Shown here piece by piece: positions 5,088-9,079 of a stretch of DNA of 9,079 bases. The notes under the pieces are model-generated. The model was not told the DNA's origin, searched no databases, and was given only the letters and a program-made list of their open reading frames with translations. Made by a program: the position numbers and the translations under genes. Source of the DNA: DASUPK01 sp036276255. GTDB lineage: Bacteria > Actinomycetota > Thermoleophilia > Solirubrobacterales > 70-9. Within the stretch, counting starts at the first letter, position 1. Each line of letters begins with the position of its first letter. The DNA is taken from NCBI GenBank assembly GCA_036276255.1, contig DASUPK010000187.1, forward strand, positions 1-9,079, given 5' to 3'.

Positions 5088-6068
5088 ATGGATCCAGCAA
5101 TCATCTTCTTCGGCCTCGGCGTGGGCTTCCTGGTCGGCATGACCGGGATGGGCGGCGGCTCCCTGATGACGCCCCTGCTCGTGCTGGTCTTCGGGATCAA
5201 GCCGACCACCGCGATCGGCACCGACATCTTCTACGCCGCGATCACCAAGAGCGCCGGCAGCTGGCGGCACCTGAAGCTGAAGACCGTGAACCTGCCCCTC
5301 GTCTACTGGATGGCCGTCGGCAGCGTCCCATCCGCAATCGCCGGCGTCTGGTTCCTCGACTATCTCAAGCGCCGGCTGGGCGACCAGCTCGACGAGACCG
5401 TCTTCGCGATCCTCGCCGGCTGTCTGCTGGTGGTCGGTGCAGCCACCCTCCTCCGTGGCCTCTTCCTGGCCGACAAGATCCAGGAACGCGAGACCTTCGA
5501 GATGCACACCCGCCACAAGGTGGCCGCCGTGGGCATCGGCGCCACCACCGGCTTCATCATCGGCCTGAGCTCCGCCGGCAGCGGCACGCTGATCGGGATC
5601 ATGCTGATCGCCGTCTACCGCCTCACCCCGAGGAAAGTCGTCGGCACGGACGTCGTCCACGCGGCGATCCTGCTCTGGGCCGCCTCGATCGCCCACATCA
5701 TCGGCGGCAACGTCGACTTCGGGCTGGCCGCGAACATCCTGGTCGGCTCGGTGCCCGGCGTCATCCTCGGATCGAACCTCTCGGTGAAGGCGCCACAGGG
5801 CTTTCTGCGCTACGCGCTCGGCGTCGTCCTGATCGGGGCCGGGATCACGATCATGAACAAGGCGAACACGGACCTCGTTCCCTGGGTCGTGGGCGGCGCG
5901 AGCCTCGCGATCGCCGCGCTCTTCGCCGTCCAGATGGCCCTGCGCAAGGAGGTCCAGCACGACCCCGAGGAGCAGGCCGAGCTGGAGCGGGACGCAAGGA
6001 TCGAGCGGGAGCTCGCCGCGCGGGCGCAAGCCCGTCGCGAGCCCGCGGCGGCCGGCATCGAGGATTAG
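5088..6068 (+). CDS. TauE/SafE (TSUP) family anion transporter
   Basis: This 326-residue inner-membrane protein has about eight hydrophobic segments and the internal duplication typical of the family. GFLVGMTGMGGGSLMTPLL (13-31) with TAIGTDIFYAA (41-51) is mirrored by GFIIGLSSAGSGTLIG (155-170) with KVVGTDVVHAA (183-193). The family moves sulfite, sulfoacetate, sulfate, thiosulfate or other small anions. Next to sulfate assimilation genes it may import sulfate or export excess sulfite, and the sequence does not decide which. No other sulfate transporter is in the window. A hydrophilic, highly charged tail of about 40 residues (285-326), rich in Glu, Arg and Ala and probably helical or coiled-coil, follows the last membrane helix. 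AGGA at 5078-5081 is the ribosome binding site. It lies 155 bp after the Rrf2 gene. Confidence 0.9.
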   Translation: MDPAIIFFGLGVGFLVGMTGMGGGSLMTPLLVLVFGIKPTTAIGTDIFYAAITKSAGSWRHLKLKTVNLPLVYWMAVGSVPSAIAGVWFLDYLKRRLGDQLDETVFAILAGCLLVVGAATLLRGLFLADKIQERETFEMHTRHKVAAVGIGATTGFIIGLSSAGSGTLIGIMLIAVYRLTPRKVVGTDVVHAAILLWAASIAHIIGGNVDFGLAANILVGSVPGVILGSNLSVKAPQGFLRYALGVVLIGAGITIMNKANTDLVPWVVGGASLAIAALFAVQMALRKEVQHDPEEQAELERDARIERELAARAQARREPAAAGIED

Positions 6069-6094
6069 GCAACCCGGCTTCGGGGATTCGCCCT

Positions 6095-6113
6095 CCGCTC
6101 CAAAGTGGAGCGG
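6095..6113 (+). other. Perfect 8-bp hairpin between the TSUP and carboxylase genes
   Basis: CCGCTCCA (6095-6102) and TGGAGCGG (6106-6113) pair around AAG. A second perfect stem GCGGCC (6110-6115) / GGCCGC (6120-6125) with loop TGGT overlaps its right arm, and a small CCCG/CGGG stem lies at 6073-6084. No T-run follows. The stems may end TSUP transcription or act on the carboxylase promoter directly downstream. Confidence 0.5.
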
Positions 6114-6126
6114 CCTGGTGGCCGCC

Positions 6127-6132
6127 TAAACT
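6127..6132 (+). promoter_or_regulatory. Candidate -10 element for a leaderless carboxylase transcript
   Basis: TAAACT ends 8 bases before the GTG at 6141, the spacing expected if transcription starts at the start codon. No Shine-Dalgarno sequence lies in this gap, and no clear -35 is visible. It directly follows the paired hairpins. Confidence 0.5.
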
Positions 6133-6140
6133 CCCCCGCC

Positions 6141-7908
<1,768 letters not shown>

Positions 7909-7910
<2 letters not shown>

Positions 7911-7920
7911 CGTCGACGCT
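7909..7920. repeat. 12-bp perfect palindrome overlapping the carboxylase stop codon
   Basis: AGCGTCGACGCT is its own reverse complement and includes the last two bases of the TAG stop. It could be a small hairpin with a 4-base loop or a protein site. A competing stem CGTCG (7911-7915) / CGACG (7924-7928) also exists. The remaining 81-bp spacer holds promoter-like and ribosome binding sequences of the next gene. Confidence 0.35.
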
Positions 7921-7955
7921 CGCCGACGATGTGCCCCGAGCGCTTGTGCGCATGG

Positions 7956-7961
7956 TAGGTT
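7956..7961 (+). promoter_or_regulatory. Candidate -10 element of the secreted-protein gene
   Basis: TAGGTT (TAnnnT form) lies 36 bases before the ATG at 7992, which would leave a leader of about 24 bases. No recognisable -35 precedes it. It suggests the gene has its own promoter. Confidence 0.3.
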
Positions 7962-7976
7962 CGGAGCGTCACGTCT

Positions 7977-7985
7977 AAAGGGGAG
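7977..7985 (+). promoter_or_regulatory. Ribosome binding site of the secreted-protein gene
   Basis: AAAGGGGAG ends 6 bases before the ATG at 7992 and is the strongest Shine-Dalgarno sequence in the window. It fixes this start, which also gives a complete signal peptide. Confidence 0.7.
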
Positions 7986-7991
7986 AGGAGC

Positions 7992-8906
7992 ATGAGTCTG
8001 GGTCGCGTTAGCGCAGTGCGCGTCGTCGGAGTTTTCGCCTGTGTCGGTCTGTTGCTGGGTGTCTTCGCATCGCCGGGCATCGCCAAGAAGGGCAAGGCGC
8101 AGAAGCTTGGGCCGGTGGTGACGGTCTCGGCCGCCAGCCCGACGACCGCGACTACGGGAACGAGGGTCACGGCCACCGCCACCTGTCCGCCGGGCAAAAA
8201 GGCCTTCGGCGGGGGCTTTGCTACGACGCCGTCCAACCAGGCACTGATCTTCCCGGACGAGTCACACCGGGCCTCGCCCAACAGCTGGGTCGCGTCCGGC
8301 TCCTACTTCGGTATCAGCGGTTCGCCCCCGCCACTCGGCATCACCTCCACCGTGCACTGCCGGCGCCTGAAGAAGACACCCCAGGAAGTCACGATCTCGG
8401 TGCCGGTCATCGCGCACACCAACACCACGCCGGCGACTGCAATCGCGCGCTGCCAAGGCAAGAAGCAGCGGCTCATCTCCGGGGGCTTCCTGTATACGCC
8501 GCCCGCCAACGGCAACGTGCATCAGGCATTGGTCTACGAGAACGAGCCCGTGGGCAAGGACTGGCATGCGTCGGTGCAGAACAGTGGCAACAGTCCCGCA
8601 CGGACCCTGACCGGCTATGCGTACTGCGCAAAGGGGTTGAAGACGCCACCAAAGATCACCAGCGGCACGACTGCCTTCACGGTGCCGGGCGCGCTCAGCC
8701 CGATCTCGGCCGGCAGTGCGTCCTGCCCGGCGAAGACTCAGCTCTCGGACGGAGGATTCATCTCACCCTTCCCGGCTACGGCCGCGATGACCGCGCGGCC
8801 GCTCTACTACGAGAGTCAGGCCGCGAGCGGCACGTGGCGTGCCAGCGCGCTGGCCGGCTTCGGGGGCGGGCCCCTCTCGATCACCGCTCTCGGCATCTGC
8901 ACATAG
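7992..8906 (+). CDS. Secreted protein of unknown function with three Cys-paired repeats
   Basis: I do not recognise a named family for this 304-residue protein. The N-terminus is a Sec signal peptide: Arg5/Arg10, a hydrophobic core at 11-28, and a probable cut after Gly-Ile-Ala (31), followed by a basic patch KKGKAQK. The mature part is three tandem repeats of about 90 residues. Each begins with Cys followed by a Lys-containing turn and Gly-Gly-Phe, has a central Trp-x-Ala-Ser (Trp99, 191, 282), and ends with Cys. The pairs are Cys65-Cys123, Cys154-Cys212 and Cys245-Cys303, all 58 residues apart. One disulfide per repeat in an exported beta-rich domain is likely (inference). The sequence is rich in Thr, Ser, Ala and Gly. 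Secreted actinobacterial proteins with similar CPxGK...GGGF repeats are known to me only as hypothetical. It has no membrane anchor or sorting signal. Confidence 0.85.
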   Translation: MSLGRVSAVRVVGVFACVGLLLGVFASPGIAKKGKAQKLGPVVTVSAASPTTATTGTRVTATATCPPGKKAFGGGFATTPSNQALIFPDESHRASPNSWVASGSYFGISGSPPPLGITSTVHCRRLKKTPQEVTISVPVIAHTNTTPATAIARCQGKKQRLISGGFLYTPPANGNVHQALVYENEPVGKDWHASVQNSGNSPARTLTGYAYCAKGLKTPPKITSGTTAFTVPGALSPISAGSASCPAKTQLSDGGFISPFPATAAMTARPLYYESQAASGTWRASALAGFGGGPLSITALGICT

Positions 8907-8920
8907 CGCCCTCAGGGCGC
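8906..8920. terminator. Hairpin between convergent genes, possible bidirectional terminator
   Basis: GCGCCC (8906-8911) and GGGCGC (8915-8920) pair around TCA; the whole 15-mer is an inverted repeat with 7-base arms. It starts at the last base of the secreted-protein stop codon and lies 21 bp beyond the stop of the opposing HAD-like gene. No T-run follows on either strand, as is common for GC-rich actinobacterial terminators. Confidence 0.5.
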
Positions 8921-8941
8921 GCAGACCACCTTGTTGCTGCG

Positions 8942-9079
8942 CTACTTCGCGCCGAGCTTCGCGGCGGCTTCGCGGATGTTCTTGACCGTCGCGTCCGGCG
9001 CCTTGCGGCCGTCGAGCTTCTCGCCGTGGCGGTTGACCCAGATGGTCGGCACGTTCAGCTTCAGCGCCGGGCCGACGTC
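8942..9079 (-). CDS. HAD-like hydrolase, C-terminal fragment (cut by window end)
   Basis: On the - strand an open frame enters at 9079 and stops at TAG (8944-8942), giving 45 residues. DVGPALKLNVPTIWVNRHGE followed by a PDATVKNI segment resembles the end of haloacid-dehalogenase superfamily hydrolases (subfamily I, dehalogenase or phosphatase-like), where a conserved Asp and a Val-Pro-Thr-x-Trp-Val-Asn-Arg strand close the Rossmann core. The catalytic DxD motif, the start and the substrate lie outside the window. The gene is convergent with the secreted-protein gene, 35 bp apart. Confidence 0.7.
   Translation of the reverse strand, partial: DVGPALKLNVPTIWVNRHGEKLDGRKAPDATVKNIREAAAKLGAK

Noticed and set aside
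4990..5143. Possible GTG-started leader peptide frame overlapping the TSUP start
   Set aside because: There is no ribosome binding site and no run of Cys or other regulatory codons, and the frame is open mainly because of GC content.
8025..8090. Lipoprotein signal in the secreted protein (Cys17)
   Set aside because: Cys17 lies in the middle of the hydrophobic core and the preceding Val-Phe-Ala is not a good lipobox; a standard Sec cleavage after Gly-Ile-Ala fits better.

Overview
The window is high-GC DNA (roughly two thirds G+C by eye) with tightly packed genes, G/C-ending codons, GTG starts and apparently leaderless promoters. Together with the protein types this points to an actinobacterium. 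The PHP protein with a DLQSHS motif and the secreted Cys-repeat protein make Thermoleophilia/Solirubrobacterales my best guess, but that placement is inference only. I see no mobile element, tRNA, rRNA or CRISPR array. There is no gene-free stretch longer than 155 bases.

Region 1 (1-3644, + strand) is an assimilatory sulfate reduction operon. It holds the C-terminal 378 residues of a siroheme/4Fe-4S sulfite (or nitrite) reductase cut by the window start, a [4Fe-4S]-type APS/PAPS reductase (cysH), a homomeric ATP sulfurylase (sat) and an APS kinase (cysC, overlapping sat by 8 bp). Sulfate becomes APS (Sat). APS is then reduced to sulfite (CysH) or phosphorylated to PAPS (CysC), and sulfite is reduced to sulfide (Sir). 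Compact hairpins lie in the sir-cysH spacer and across the cysH stop codon.

Region 2 (3647-6068) is probably the accessory and control part. A PHP-domain phosphoesterase of the YciV/TrpH type runs on the - strand and ends 2 bp from the cysC stop. Its known relatives include 3',5'-nucleoside bisphosphate (pAp) phosphatases, and pAp is the by-product of PAPS use. It is divergent from a cysteine-free Rrf2 regulator, with start codons only 14 bp apart. A TauE/SafE (TSUP) anion transporter follows, behind a 155-bp leader with a 14-bp inverted repeat and competing GC stems.

Region 3 (6069-9079) holds a biotin carboxylase/BCCP fusion (acyl-CoA carboxylase alpha subunit) with a probable leaderless GTG start, and a secreted protein of unknown function built from three Cys-paired repeats. 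It ends with the C-terminal 45 residues of a HAD-like hydrolase on the - strand.

The most interesting candidates are a sulfur-control module (cysteine-free Rrf2, structured tauE leader, PHP bisphosphatase-like gene) next to the assimilation operon, and the regular C-x57-C triple-repeat secreted protein. The core enzymes themselves are well-known families.
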